Assembly: GCF_900172365.1 (NCBI RefSeq) | Contig: NZ_FWFJ01000042.1 | Coordinates: 1 to 34,334 of the forward strand | Direction of reading: 5' to 3' | DNA: 34,334 nucleotides | Source: Roseovarius gaetbuli | Lineage (GTDB): Bacteria; Pseudomonadota; Alphaproteobacteria; Rhodobacterales; Rhodobacteraceae | Part shown: positions 1 to 8,470 of the stretch, one piece after another | How the letters are laid out: the number at the start of each line of letters is the position of its first letter | Position numbering within the stretch: the stretch's first letter is position 1 | Translations under genes and position numbers: made by a program | Notes under the pieces: generated by a model | Databases searched by the model: none | What the model saw: only the letters and a program-made list of their open reading frames with translations | Told to the model about the DNA's origin: nothing

Positions 1-95
1 AGTGCCCCCGTCAGCACCTTATAAAGGTACTTGGTCGACCAGACGATGTGGTAGCGGTGATAGAAAACGCAGTGTTTGCCGGTGTCATATTGCAT
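1..95 (-). CDS. tnpA: IS200/IS605 family transposase TnpA, N-terminal fragment cut by window edge
   Basis: Only the first 31 codons are present; the gene runs off the left edge. The translation begins MQYDTGKHCVFYHRYHIVWS and continues TKYLYKVLTGA. The HxxWxTKYRxKVL block is the hallmark N-terminus of IS200-type Y1 HUH transposases, which cut and paste single-stranded DNA. The HUH motif and catalytic Tyr would lie outside the window. This copy has Leu where the right-end copy (34240) has Arg in the KYR motif, from the base difference at 25. The start codon at 95-93 and its GAGGG ribosome site both lie inside the long inverted repeat 94-161, so translation is probably repressed by RNA folding. 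Confidence 0.85.
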   Translation of the reverse strand, partial: MQYDTGKHCVFYHRYHIVWSTKYLYKVLTGA

Positions 96-161
96 GATCG
101 TACCCTCAGAAAAATGAGCCTCCGACCCGGCTGCGGCTCATTTTTCTGAGGGTACGATCAT
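94..161 (-). promoter_or_regulatory. 27-bp perfect inverted repeat over the tnpA ribosome site and start
   Basis: Bases 94-120 are exactly complementary to 135-161, with a 14-base loop (121-134). On the tnpA transcript the 3' arm holds the GAGGG ribosome site and the first two bases of the ATG. A stem this long would hide both from the ribosome. Salmonella IS200 is known to sequester its tnpA ribosome site in a 5' leader hairpin. That this repeat plays the same role is inferred from position only. Confidence 0.7.
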
Positions 162-230
162 AAAGCGATTCTTTCACGCTGAAGCGGGTCCGACTGGAAG
201 TCGGAGGGTTTGCTCCACGGCGTGGATACT

Positions 231-366
231 AAAACTTAGGTTAGATCAAAATCTTTAAAACACTACTAAATTCTCTGAAGATTCGGCTAAAATCCGAGCA
301 GGCATCGCGCCAGCCGGGGAATTTGCTTTCAACGACCAATAACGTGACGTGGCATTCAGGGCGCTG
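231..366. other. AT-rich spacer between IS end and mutT
   Basis: These 136 bases separate the IS left end from the mutT stop codon. They are visibly more AT-rich than the genes around them. I see no open reading frame with a ribosome site and no convincing terminator, only a 4-bp hairpin near 283-297. The bases immediately next to the IS end differ from those at the other copy apart from a shared TT dinucleotide. Confidence 0.4.
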
Positions 367-765
367 TCAAAGCCAATCGCGCAAAATTGGAATGAGAGGG
401 ATATCCGCAGGGGGCATCGGATAGGACTTGAGATCCTGCGCGCGCACCCATTTCAGGGTCTGGCCCTCGCGCCCCTGTGGCGTGCCTTCCCATTTGCGAC
501 AGGCAAAGAGCGGCATCAGAAGGTGAAAGTCGTCATAGGAGTGGCTGGCAAAGGTCAGCGGCGCCAGACAGCTTGCCCAGGTGTTGATGCCAAGTTCTTC
601 TTCCAATTCGCGGATCAGGGCGTGCTCGGGGCTCTCGCCCGGTTCGACCTTGCCGCCGGGAAATTCCCACAGCCCCGCCAAGGATTTACCGGCAGGGCGT
701 TGGGCAAGCAAAATACGGCCATCGACGTCGATCAGGGCAACGGCAGAGACAAGAACGATCTTCAT
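367..765 (-). CDS. mutT: Nudix hydrolase, MutT-like 8-oxo-dGTP diphosphatase
   Basis: The 132-residue product matches MutT in length and layout. It starts with a short beta strand (VSAVALIDVDGRILLAQRP) and has a complete Nudix box at about residues 38-60: G, five residues, E44, then RELEEELG with the metal-binding glutamates. The preceding W33-E-F-P-G-G signature is typical of MutT proper, which hydrolyses 8-oxo-dGTP to the monophosphate so that oxidised guanine is not built into DNA. It is the last gene of a minus-strand operon, 22 bases after argJ. The ribosome site is weak (GAAAG), so it may depend on translation of argJ. The exact substrate is inferred from the family. Confidence 0.9.
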   Translation of the reverse strand: MKIVLVSAVALIDVDGRILLAQRPAGKSLAGLWEFPGGKVEPGESPEHALIRELEEELGINTWASCLAPLTFASHSYDDFHLLMPLFACRKWEGTPQGREGQTLKWVRAQDLKSYPMPPADIPLIPILRDWL

Positions 766-787
766 GGGCGCACTTTCGGGGCCAATA

Positions 788-2017
788 TCACGACCGGTAA
801 TCGGCGTTGATGTCGATATACCCGTGGGTCAAATCGCAGGTCCAGACCGTGGCGGTGCCGCCGCCGAGGCCAAGATCCACATGAATTTCGATCTCCTGAT
901 TCTTCATGTAGGCGGCGGCGCGATCCTCGTCATAGTCGGGGCTGACCCAGCCATCCTTGGCCACAACCATGTCACCAAACCGTATCGACAGAGTATCGCG
1001 ATCGGCGCGCGCGCCGGATTTGCCCACCGCCATCACGACCCGGCCCCAATTGGGATCTTCGCCTGCAATCGCGGTCTTGATCAGCGGCGAATTGGCGATG
1101 GATTTGGCATGCACATGGGCCTCGGCGTCGCTTGCGGCACCGGTGACGGAAATCTCGACAAACTTGGTCGCGCCTTCACCGTCGCGCACGACCTGATGGG
1201 CAAGGTCGAGCATGACACGGCGCAGCCCTTCCATGAAGCCGATGTTATTCTCGGTCACCCGGATGCCCGAGGCGCCGGTTGCGGCCACCAGAAGGGTGTC
1301 AGAGGTCGAGGTATCGCTATCGACGGTGATACAATTGAACGTGGTCCGGTTCAGCGCGCTGACCGTGCTTTGCAGGATTTCCTGATCAATCGCGGCGTCT
1401 GTGAAGATATAGACAAGCATGGTCGCCATATCCGGCGCAATCATGCCAGAGCCTTTGGCGATCCCGGCGATATGCACCGCCTGACCGTCGATCACCACCG
1501 TCTCGCACGCGCCCTTGGGAAAGGTGTCTGTGGTCATGATCGCGCGGGCAGCGTCACCGATACCATCATGGCTCAGGGCGCCTTTGAGCGTGTCGATACT
1601 GTCGATGATGCGCTGATGCGGCAGCGGCTCACCGATAACGCCGGTCGAGGATGAAAACACCCGCGCCACCGGCACGCCAAGCCGGTCGGCCACCGCGCCG
1701 GTCACGGCCGCGACCGAATCCGTGCCAAGACGCCCGGTAAAGGCGTTCGCATTGCCCGAATTCACGATGATCGCCGCGCCCTTGGCCGGGTCGCCGCCAA
1801 TCTTGTCCTGGCAATCAAGCACCGCCGCCGAGCGCGTGGCAGAGCGCGTAAACGCCCCCGCTATCGCCGTGCCGGGTGCAAGCGTGACAAGCATCACATC
1901 GGTGCGGTCCTTATAACGCACGCCTGCCGATGTGGTGGCAAAGCTCACTCCGCCAATGCTCGGCAGATCGGGAAAGGCGGCGGGTGCAAGCGGGGAAAGC
2001 GGCGGGGTGGCGCCCAT
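788..2017 (-). CDS. argJ: Bifunctional ornithine acetyltransferase / N-acetylglutamate synthase ArgJ
   Basis: ArgJ transfers the acetyl group from N-acetylornithine to glutamate, closing the cyclic arginine pathway; bifunctional forms also use acetyl-CoA. The 409-residue product has the normal family length. The self-cleavage signature is at KGSGMIAPDMATM (about 188-200), with Thr199 as the expected nucleophile and new N-terminus of the beta chain. The C-terminus THGYIDINADYRS is also typical. The start is supported by a GGAG ribosome site that overlaps the end of the upstream isomerase gene, only 3 bases away. The two are surely co-transcribed. The arrangement secA / PpiC / argJ / Nudix is familiar from Rhodobacterales. 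Confidence 0.96.
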   Translation of the reverse strand: MGATPPLSPLAPAAFPDLPSIGGVSFATTSAGVRYKDRTDVMLVTLAPGTAIAGAFTRSATRSAAVLDCQDKIGGDPAKGAAIIVNSGNANAFTGRLGTDSVAAVTGAVADRLGVPVARVFSSSTGVIGEPLPHQRIIDSIDTLKGALSHDGIGDAARAIMTTDTFPKGACETVVIDGQAVHIAGIAKGSGMIAPDMATMLVYIFTDAAIDQEILQSTVSALNRTTFNCITVDSDTSTSDTLLVAATGASGIRVTENNIGFMEGLRRVMLDLAHQVVRDGEGATKFVEISVTGAASDAEAHVHAKSIANSPLIKTAIAGEDPNWGRVVMAVGKSGARADRDTLSIRFGDMVVAKDGWVSPDYDEDRAAAYMKNQEIEIHVDLGLGGGTATVWTCDLTHGYIDINADYRS

Positions 2018-2020
2018 GGC

Positions 2021-2878
2021 TTATTTCTCCAGAAGAGTGGTGTTGTTGATCAGCGCCGGATCATAGGCGCTTATGTCTGTGCGGGTGACTTCGGTGGCGT
2101 CTTCAAGATTTGCGACATAGGCGTCAAAGGCCTCTTGGCGGATGCCATCGGCCAGTTCATCGCGCACCTCGTTCAGCGAGGGGCGTTCCTTGACGCGGGT
2201 CTCATTGAGCTTGATCACATGCCAGCCAAATTGTGTCTGCACCGGGGGCGACACCTGTCCGGGTTCAAGCTTGGCCACGGCATCAAAGAACTCCTGAACC
2301 ATGACGCCATCGCTGAACCAGCCAAGATCGCCACCACCGGGGCCTGAGGGGCCGGTGGAATGCTCTTGCGCAAGCGCGGCGAAATTCGCGCCGCCTTCAA
2401 GCTCGGCCACGAGGGCCTTGGCCTCGTCTTCGCTCTCGACCAGAATATGGGCGGCCTTGTATTCGGTTTCCTCATCGCCGCCAATGTACTGGGCATCATA
2501 GGCAGCTTGCAGCGCCTCATCGGTCAGCGCGGCCTCAAGTACGCGGTCGATCACGTCACCGGCCGTCACGGCGCGGGTTTCGTTCTCAAGACGCCATTTG
2601 GCGGCCTCCGACAGCGGGCCTTCATGGGCGCGCATCAACAGGGTTTGCTGGATCAGCTGATCCAGAACGCCCTTGAACAGAACCTCTGGCGGAAGCTGAT
2701 TGTAATCCGCAGGCAGGCCGTTTCGCAGGGCAAGCATGTGCCCAAGAGTGATCTCGCTATCGCCAACCGAGGCCATCACCGTATCCAGCGTCGGCGCGTC
2801 TTGCGCGACGGCGGGGGTGGTGATTGCGAGGCCCGTGATCAGGGCTGTGGCGGACAAAAGGCGTAGGCGTGCGAACAT
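2021..2878 (-). CDS. Periplasmic peptidyl-prolyl cis-trans isomerase, parvulin (PpiC) type
   Basis: I place the start at 2878, because AAAGGAA sits 8 bases upstream and the protein then opens with a clean signal peptide (MFARLRLLSATALITG..., cleavage after AVA at about residue 25). A longer frame from 2905 lacks these signs. The mature 285-residue precursor has an N-terminal SurA/PrsA-like helical part and one parvulin domain at about residues 140-232. That domain shows AAHILVES, the GGDLGWF turn and FGWHVIKL, all diagnostic of the family. It likely catalyses proline isomerisation during folding of exported proteins. It is the first gene of the operon with argJ and mutT, divergent from secA, which fits a shared secretion theme. 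Confidence 0.9.
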   Translation of the reverse strand: MFARLRLLSATALITGLAITTPAVAQDAPTLDTVMASVGDSEITLGHMLALRNGLPADYNQLPPEVLFKGVLDQLIQQTLLMRAHEGPLSEAAKWRLENETRAVTAGDVIDRVLEAALTDEALQAAYDAQYIGGDEETEYKAAHILVESEDEAKALVAELEGGANFAALAQEHSTGPSGPGGGDLGWFSDGVMVQEFFDAVAKLEPGQVSPPVQTQFGWHVIKLNETRVKERPSLNEVRDELADGIRQEAFDAYVANLEDATEVTRTDISAYDPALINNTTLLEK

Positions 2879-2929
2879 GAAGATATTCCTTTGTCGATAC
2901 TGCAATGGCGGCTGCGCGGGTGCGCAACG

Positions 2930-2958
2930 TTGACACTCTTCCGGCGGCCCCTTACATC
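2930..2958 (+). promoter_or_regulatory. Candidate secA promoter
   Basis: A perfect TTGACA at 2930-2935 is followed after 17 bases by TACATC at 2953-2958. The -35 is excellent and the -10 is weak (3 of 6), which is common in this group. It would start a leader of roughly 100 bases before secA at 3069. This is the only recognisable promoter in the 190-base divergent spacer 2879-3068. I could not assign one for the opposite strand. Confidence 0.4.
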
Positions 2959-3068
2959 GCCTTATGGTAAAGGCAAAGCCGCGCTCTTTGGCCCGTTGTA
3001 GGGTGGCCGGGGATGCGGGGCAAGTAATTGCCTTTCACGGATAGTCAAAACACCGGAACGGATAAAAA

Positions 3069-5765
3069 ATGCTGGGTATTTCAACGGTCGCCAAAAAGAT
3101 CTTCGGAACGCCGAATGACCGCAAGATCAAGGCGACACGGCCGCTGGTTGACAAGATCACCGCGCTTGAACCCGAGTTTGAAGCGCTCAGCGACGCCGGG
3201 CTGATTGAAAAGACCGAAGAATTTCGCAAGCGGATTGCCGAGGGCGAAACGCTTGACGCGCTTTTGCCAGAGGCTTTTGCCAATTGTCGCGAAGCGGCGC
3301 GCCGGGCGCTCGGCCTGCGGGCGTTTGACGTTCAGTTGATGGGCGGCATTTTCCTGCATCAAGGTAACATTTCCGAGATGAAGACCGGTGAAGGTAAAAC
3401 GCTTGTGGCGACCTTTCCGTCATATCTGAATGCGCTGTCGGGGCGGGGCGTTCACGTGGTTACGGTCAACGACTATCTTGCGCGGCGTGACGCCGAATGG
3501 ATGGGCAAGGTGTTTGCCGCCCTCGGCATGACCACCGGTGTCGTTTATCCGCAACAGCCCGAGGCCGAGAAACAAGCCGCCTACGCCGCCGATGTGACCT
3601 ATGCCACCAACAACGAGCTTGGATTTGATTATCTGCGCGACAACATGAAATCCTCGCTCGAAGAGATGAACCAGCGCGGCCATAACTTTGCCGTGGTCGA
3701 CGAGGTGGACAGCATCCTGATCGACGAGGCGCGCACGCCGCTTATCATTTCCGGCCCAAGCGAGGACCGCAGCGAGCTTTACCTGACAATCGACGCGCTG
3801 ATCCCGGAATTGCAGGACGCGCATTTCACGATTGACGAAAAGACCCGCAACGTCACCTTCACCGAAGAGGGCAACGAGTTTCTTGAAGAGCTTCTGCTGA
3901 CGCGTGGCGTTCTGGAAGAGGGGCGCTCGCTTTATGACCCTGAAAGCACCACGATCGTGCATCACGTCAATCAGGGGCTGCGCGCGCACAAGCTTTTCCA
4001 GAAGGACAAGGATTACATCGTGCGCGGTGGGGATGTCGTTTTGATCGACGAATTTACCGGTCGGATGATGGCGGGGCGGCGGTTGTCCGAAGGGCTTCAT
4101 CAGGCGATCGAGGCCAAGGAAGGCTGTCAGATTCAGCCCGAGAACGTGACCCTCGCACAGGTGACATTTCAGAATTATTTCCGGCTTTACGATACCCTCT
4201 CGGGCATGACCGGCACCGCGGTGACCGAGGCCGAGGAATTCCAGGAAATTTACGGTCTTGGCGTGGTCGAAGTGCCGACCAACCGGCCGATTGCCCGGAT
4301 CGACAAGGATGACGCGGTTTATCGCACCACCACCGACAAGCTTAACGCGATCATCGAAACAATCCGCGAAGCGCATGACAAAGGGCAGCCGACCCTCGTT
4401 GGCACCACCTCGATCGAGAAATCCGAACTGCTGAGCAGGCTTCTGACCGAGGCGAAAATTCCGCATAACGTTCTGAACGCGCGCCAGCATGAAAAAGAAG
4501 CCCAGATCGTGGCTGATGCCGGCAAGCTTGGCGCGGTTACCATCGCCACCAACATGGCCGGGCGCGGCACCGACATCAAACTTGGTGGCAATGTCGAGTT
4601 CAAGATCATGGAGGCGATTGCCGCCGATCCCGAAGTCGACCCCGAAGAGATCCGTCAAAAGATAGAAGAGGGCCATGCCGCCGATGAAGAGGCTGTCAAA
4701 GCCGCAGGCGGGCTTTTCGTGCTGGCCACCGAGCGCCACGAAAGCCGACGCATCGACAACCAGTTGCGCGGTCGCTCCGGCCGTCAGGGCGATCCGGGCA
4801 TGTCGGCCTTTTTCCTGAGCCTCGAAGACGACCTGATGCGCATCTTCGGCAGCGAGCGCCTTGAAAAGGTGCTCTCGACGCTGGGGATGAAAGAAGGCGA
4901 GGCGATCATTCACCCTTGGGTGAACAAATCGCTTGAGCGCGCGCAGGCCAAGGTCGAGGCGCGCAACTTTGATATCCGCAAGCAGTTGCTCAAGTTCGAC
5001 GATGTGATGAACGAACAGCGCAAGGTGGTCTTCAAGCAGCGGCTTGATATCATGCGGGCCAAGGACCTGTCCGAGATCATCGAGGACATGCGCGGCGAGG
5101 TGATCGACGATCTGGTCGATACCTACATGCCACCCAAGACCTATGCCGACCAATGGAACACCGAAGGGCTTTACGCGGCGGTGATCGAGCGTCTTAACCT
5201 TGATCTGCCGGTGATCGACTGGGCCGCCGAAGAGGGCGTGGACGACGAGGAAATCACCGAGCGCCTTGAAAAGGCCGCCGATGAGATGATGGCCGCCAAG
5301 GCCGCGGCCTTTGGTCCTGAAACCATGCGCATGATCGAAAAGCAGGTCTTGTTGCAAACCATCGACACCAAGTGGCGCGAGCATCTTCTGACGCTTGAAC
5401 ATCTGCGCAGCGTCGTCGGCTTTCGCGGTTATGCACAGCGCGACCCGCTGAACGAGTACAAGAACGAGGCGTTCCAGCTGTTCGAAACCATGCTCAACAG
5501 CCTGCGTGAGGATGTGACCCAAAAGCTGGCCCAGATCCGCCCGATGACAGAGGCCGAACAAGAGGCCATGATGCAGGAAATGGCAGCACAGCGCGCAAAA
5601 ATGGAAGCGCCTGCCCATGATGCAACGCCCGCTGAGGCCCCCGAAGCCGCCGCGTCGGGGTTTGTCGAATCTGATCCTTCGACCTGGGGAAATCCGGGCC
5701 GCAACGAGGTTTGCCCCTGTGGATCCGGAAAGAAATTCAAGCATTGTCACGGGCGGTTGGCCTAA
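3069..5765 (+). CDS. secA: Preprotein translocase ATPase SecA
   Basis: SecA is the motor that pushes unfolded preproteins through SecYEG. The 898-residue length is normal. Visible elements include the Walker A motif MKTGEGKT (104-111), the DEAD-like segment [17 protein letters not shown], the preprotein cross-linking region, the second helicase lobe with [14 protein letters not shown] and [11 protein letters not shown], and the helical scaffold with [15 protein letters not shown]. At the C-terminus is the zinc-binding tail [13 protein letters not shown] that docks SecB. The ribosome site before the ATG is poor (GGA in an A-rich stretch), a context compatible with translational control, though I see no secM-like leader. 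The gene is divergent from the PpiC isomerase and is followed by two exported or anchored proteins. Confidence 0.99.
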   Translation: MLGISTVAKKIFGTPNDRKIKATRPLVDKITALEPEFEALSDAGLIEKTEEFRKRIAEGETLDALLPEAFANCREAARRALGLRAFDVQLMGGIFLHQGNISEMKTGEGKTLVATFPSYLNALSGRGVHVVTVNDYLARRDAEWMGKVFAALGMTTGVVYPQQPEAEKQAAYAADVTYATNNELGFDYLRDNMKSSLEEMNQRGHNFAVVDEVDSILIDEARTPLIISGPSEDRSELYLTIDALIPELQDAHFTIDEKTRNVTFTEEGNEFLEELLLTRGVLEEGRSLYDPESTTIVHHVNQGLRAHKLFQKDKDYIVRGGDVVLIDEFTGRMMAGRRLSEGLHQAIEAKEGCQIQPENVTLAQVTFQNYFRLYDTLSGMTGTAVTEAEEFQEIYGLGVVEVPTNRPIARIDKDDAVYRTTTDKLNAIIETIREAHDKGQPTLVGTTSIEKSELLSRLLTEAKIPHNVLNARQHEKEAQIVADAGKLGAVTIATNMAGRGTDIKLGGNVEFKIMEAIAADPEVDPEEIRQKIEEGHAADEEAVKAAGGLFVLATERHESRRIDNQLRGRSGRQGDPGMSAFFLSLEDDLMRIFGSERLEKVLSTLGMKEGEAIIHPWVNKSLERAQAKVEARNFDIRKQLLKFDDVMNEQRKVVFKQRLDIMRAKDLSEIIEDMRGEVIDDLVDTYMPPKTYADQWNTEGLYAAVIERLNLDLPVIDWAAEEGVDDEEITERLEKAADEMMAAKAAAFGPETMRMIEKQVLLQTIDTKWREHLLTLEHLRSVVGFRGYAQRDPLNEYKNEAFQLFETMLNSLREDVTQKLAQIRPMTEAEQEAMMQEMAAQRAKMEAPAHDATPAEAPEAAASGFVESDPSTWGNPGRNEVCPCGSGKKFKHCHGRLA

Positions 5766-5861
5766 GCGCCCCCGCCGGAATGACTCCGTTTCTTTGCCAC
5801 AAGACAGCCTTGTTTAACCAGTACTCTCTCACTTGACCCTTAAAAGGCATGGGAGAGTGTT

Positions 5862-6851
5862 ATGTCCAAGTACAGACGTTATATCACCGCTGGCGGCTCG
5901 CTCGCATGTGCGCTTGGCATCGGTTATTTCATGCAGGCAAGCCATAACGGCCCCGTCAACGTTCGCGCGGCGGGCATGGTGGATGCCGGTGAACCCAAGA
6001 TCGAGATTTCACAGATCACGCTGACCTCTGCGGCCCCGACGCCGCCGGTGGCCATGGCGGAACCTGCGGCTTTGCCTGCGGTGCCGGTCACATTGGCCGT
6101 GGCACAGGATGCGCCGCTTGCCGATACCCTTCCCTCCGAAGAGGCCGCGCCGGGCTTTTCCTGCGAGTACAGCATGACCGCAAAACCGCTGGCCGCCGCG
6201 ATGGTCGAGGTCACCCTTGATGCGCCTTGCATGATCAACGAGAAATTCACGCTGCACCAGAACGGCATGATGTTCACCGAGGCGACCGACGATAAGGGCC
6301 AAAGCGTCCTGACCGTGCCCGCGCTTGCCGAGAACGCGGTTTTCATTGCCTCCTTTGGCAATGGAAATGGCAATGGCGAGGGTGCGATTGCGACCGCGTC
6401 GGTCAATTCATTCGCCTATTACGACCGCTTTGTCGTGCAGTGGGGTGGCGCCCGTGGCGTGAAAATCCACGCCTTGGAATATGGCGCGGATTTTGGGGAT
6501 GAGGGGCACGTCTGGGATGATGCGGCCCATGATATGGCGCGCGCCGCGCGTGGCGAGGGTGGGTTTCTGACCCGCCATGGCGCGCCCGATATGGATAACG
6601 CCCTCTTGGCCGAGGTCTATACCTTTCCGACCGAGACCGCGCTGCGTGCCGGTGACATCAGTCTGCGGGTCGAGGCCGAAGTGACCGCAGCCAATTGTGG
6701 CCGCGATCTAGAGGCCCAAACCATTGCCACCGATTCTGTGAGCGGGTTGAAAGTTCAGGATATCGTGCTGGCCATGCCCGATTGCGATGGGATTGGTGAC
6801 TTTCTGGTGTTGAATAATCTGTTCAATGACCTGAAGGTTGCGCGAAACTAA
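5862..6851 (+). CDS. Membrane-anchored or exported protein of unknown function next to secA
   Basis: I do not recognise a named domain in this 329-residue protein. GGGAGA seven bases upstream supports the start. The N-terminus carries a hydrophobic stretch (about residues 9-25, AGGSLACALGIGYFMQ) that looks like an anchor or signal sequence without an obvious cleavage site. A low-complexity Ala/Pro/Val linker (about 55-100) follows. The rest resembles a secreted beta-rich protein with four cysteines and a GNGNGNGEG turn. Similar proteins downstream of secA in roseobacters are often labelled translocase, probably only from position. It sits 96 bases after secA, and the gene that follows starts 25 bases after its stop, so the two are likely co-expressed. 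Confidence 0.75.
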   Translation: MSKYRRYITAGGSLACALGIGYFMQASHNGPVNVRAAGMVDAGEPKIEISQITLTSAAPTPPVAMAEPAALPAVPVTLAVAQDAPLADTLPSEEAAPGFSCEYSMTAKPLAAAMVEVTLDAPCMINEKFTLHQNGMMFTEATDDKGQSVLTVPALAENAVFIASFGNGNGNGEGAIATASVNSFAYYDRFVVQWGGARGVKIHALEYGADFGDEGHVWDDAAHDMARAARGEGGFLTRHGAPDMDNALLAEVYTFPTETALRAGDISLRVEAEVTAANCGRDLEAQTIATDSVSGLKVQDIVLAMPDCDGIGDFLVLNNLFNDLKVARN

Positions 6852-6876
6852 TTCCGCAGCATTCGGGGGTCATTCC

Positions 6877-8436
6877 ATGACAAAGGTGCGTGCGGCGATT
6901 GTCGCCGCACTTTTTGTATTTGCCTCGGTGTTGCCCGTGGTGGCGCAGGATGTGACCCTGCGCTCTTATGACGGGGATGTCGAAATCTCCGGCAATCTGC
7001 TTGGATTTGATGGCGAGTTTTATCGCCTCGACACGGTTTACGGCGAGCTGACGGTCGATGGCTCAGGGGTTGCCTGTGACGGCCCCGGTTGCCCCAATCT
7101 TGAAAATTTCGTGGCGCGGCTTGCGTTTTCGGGCGCACCGACGATTGGCAAGGTTTTGATGCCCGCGCTGATCGAGGCCTTTGCCATTCGTGGCGATTAC
7201 GATGTCACCCGGCGCGACGAGGGCGATAATGAAATCAGCTATGCCCTGAGCAGCCGCAAAACCAGCGACCTTGTCGGCGAGTTTACCTTTCGCCTGACCA
7301 ATACCGATGAGGGGTTTGCCGATCTTTTGGCCAATGAGGCCGATATCGCCATGACCCTGCGCGAGGCGCACACAGATGAGGTGAGCCATGCCAAGGCCGC
7401 CGGGCTTGGCGACCTGACGGCGCCGGGGCGTGCGCGGGTGCTGGCGCTTGATGCGCTTATCCCGGTCGTGGCGCCCAGCAATCCGGTGCAGGGGATCACC
7501 ATGCCGCAACTGGCCGAGGTACTGGCCGGGCGGCTTGCCAATTGGAACCTGCTTGGTGGCCCGGATGCGCCGATTGACGTGCACCTTTGGGATGAACGCA
7601 CCGGCATCGGGCAGGCCAGTGTCGATCACCTGCTCGGGCCGGGTGGGTTGCCCGAAAACAGCCGCGTGCGCCGCCATGACAACGGCGACGCGTTTGCAAA
7701 GGCCGTCGCGCGCGATCCTTTTGCGCTTGGCCTGACCATGCGGTCCGAACAGGGCAATACCTGGGAACTTGCGCTGACGGGGGACTGTGGCTTTGCCCTG
7801 ACGGCGACCCGCCGTGCTGTCAAGACCGAGGATTACCCGCTGACTGCGCCGCTGTTTCTTTATCTGCCGGCGCGGCGTTTCCCCAAGTTGGCGCGCGAAT
7901 TTCTGGCCTATCTGCGCGACCCTTCGGCACAATTGGTGATCCGCCGCGCCGGCTTTGTCGATCAGGCCCCCGAAGAGATTGACATCAACGCGCAGGGCGA
8001 CCGCTTTGCCAATGCGATCGCTCAGGCCGGACCCGAGGTTGGCTTGCAGGAGTTACAGCGCATGGTCGGGGTGCTGTCCTCGCTTAAACGGCTGACCACC
8101 ACCTTTCGGTTTGAACCGGCGTCGGTCCGCCTTGACGCGCAATCGCGCTCGAATGTCGAGCAACTGGCGCGCGCGCTTGAGCTGGGGTTATACGATGCGC
8201 GGCGGTTGGTGTTCGTGGGGTTCAGCGACGGGGATGGGGCGGCAGGGCCGAACCGGGATATTGCAATGCGCCGCGCCGAGACCGTCGCGCGCGCGGTCAA
8301 GCGGGCCGCCGAAACCGCCAACTTTGACCGGATCGCGGTTGAAATCGACGCCTTTGGCGAAGCGATGCCAATGGCCTGCGACGATACCGCATGGGGGCGA
8401 CAGGTAAACCGCCGGGTCGAGGTCTGGGTGCGCTAG
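6877..8436 (+). CDS. Exported phosphate-binding-like / OmpA-domain fusion protein
   Basis: The start at 6877 follows GGGGG and gives a clean signal peptide (MTKVRAAIVAALFVF..., cleavage near VVA-QD, residue 23). The earlier in-frame ATG at 6838 overlaps the previous gene and spoils the signal. The 519-residue protein has a middle portion resembling PstS-type periplasmic binding proteins (two lobes, about 85-360, with VAPSNPVQGITM and LAGRLANWNLLGG). The C-terminal OmpA domain (about 410-519) shows FVGFSDGDGAAGPN and RRAETVARAV, the peptidoglycan-binding signature. It probably sits in the periplasm tethered to peptidoglycan and binds an unknown small ligand, perhaps phosphate. No pst genes are nearby. 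It converges on radC. Confidence 0.85.
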   Translation: MTKVRAAIVAALFVFASVLPVVAQDVTLRSYDGDVEISGNLLGFDGEFYRLDTVYGELTVDGSGVACDGPGCPNLENFVARLAFSGAPTIGKVLMPALIEAFAIRGDYDVTRRDEGDNEISYALSSRKTSDLVGEFTFRLTNTDEGFADLLANEADIAMTLREAHTDEVSHAKAAGLGDLTAPGRARVLALDALIPVVAPSNPVQGITMPQLAEVLAGRLANWNLLGGPDAPIDVHLWDERTGIGQASVDHLLGPGGLPENSRVRRHDNGDAFAKAVARDPFALGLTMRSEQGNTWELALTGDCGFALTATRRAVKTEDYPLTAPLFLYLPARRFPKLAREFLAYLRDPSAQLVIRRAGFVDQAPEEIDINAQGDRFANAIAQAGPEVGLQELQRMVGVLSSLKRLTTTFRFEPASVRLDAQSRSNVEQLARALELGLYDARRLVFVGFSDGDGAAGPNRDIAMRRAETVARAVKRAAETANFDRIAVEIDAFGEAMPMACDDTAWGRQVNRRVEVWVR

Positions 8437-8470
8437 TTTGCGAGACCGACGCGCAAGGGCCGGATGAGCG

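Larger units (their letters stand above)
1..230 (-). mobile_element. Left-end fragment of an IS200/IS605-type insertion sequence
   Basis: These 230 bases are the inverted copy of 34105-34334. I find only two differences, at 25 and 128. The inner boundary is near 230, where similarity to the other copy stops. Reading on the minus strand from 230, the element has a small hairpin (215-225, 5-bp stem, 1-base loop), a second hairpin (189-205, 7-bp stem), a 27-bp perfect inverted repeat (94-120 with 135-161), and then tnpA. Subterminal hairpins at the end and absence of terminal inverted repeats fit the single-strand, Y1-transposase family. The element body continues beyond base 1. Confidence 0.85.

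Noticed and set aside
3420..5750. Long 776-codon minus-strand open frame inside secA
   Set aside because: It is the antisense shadow of secA, a common result of GC-rich codon use. It has no ribosome site and its translation resembles no protein family.
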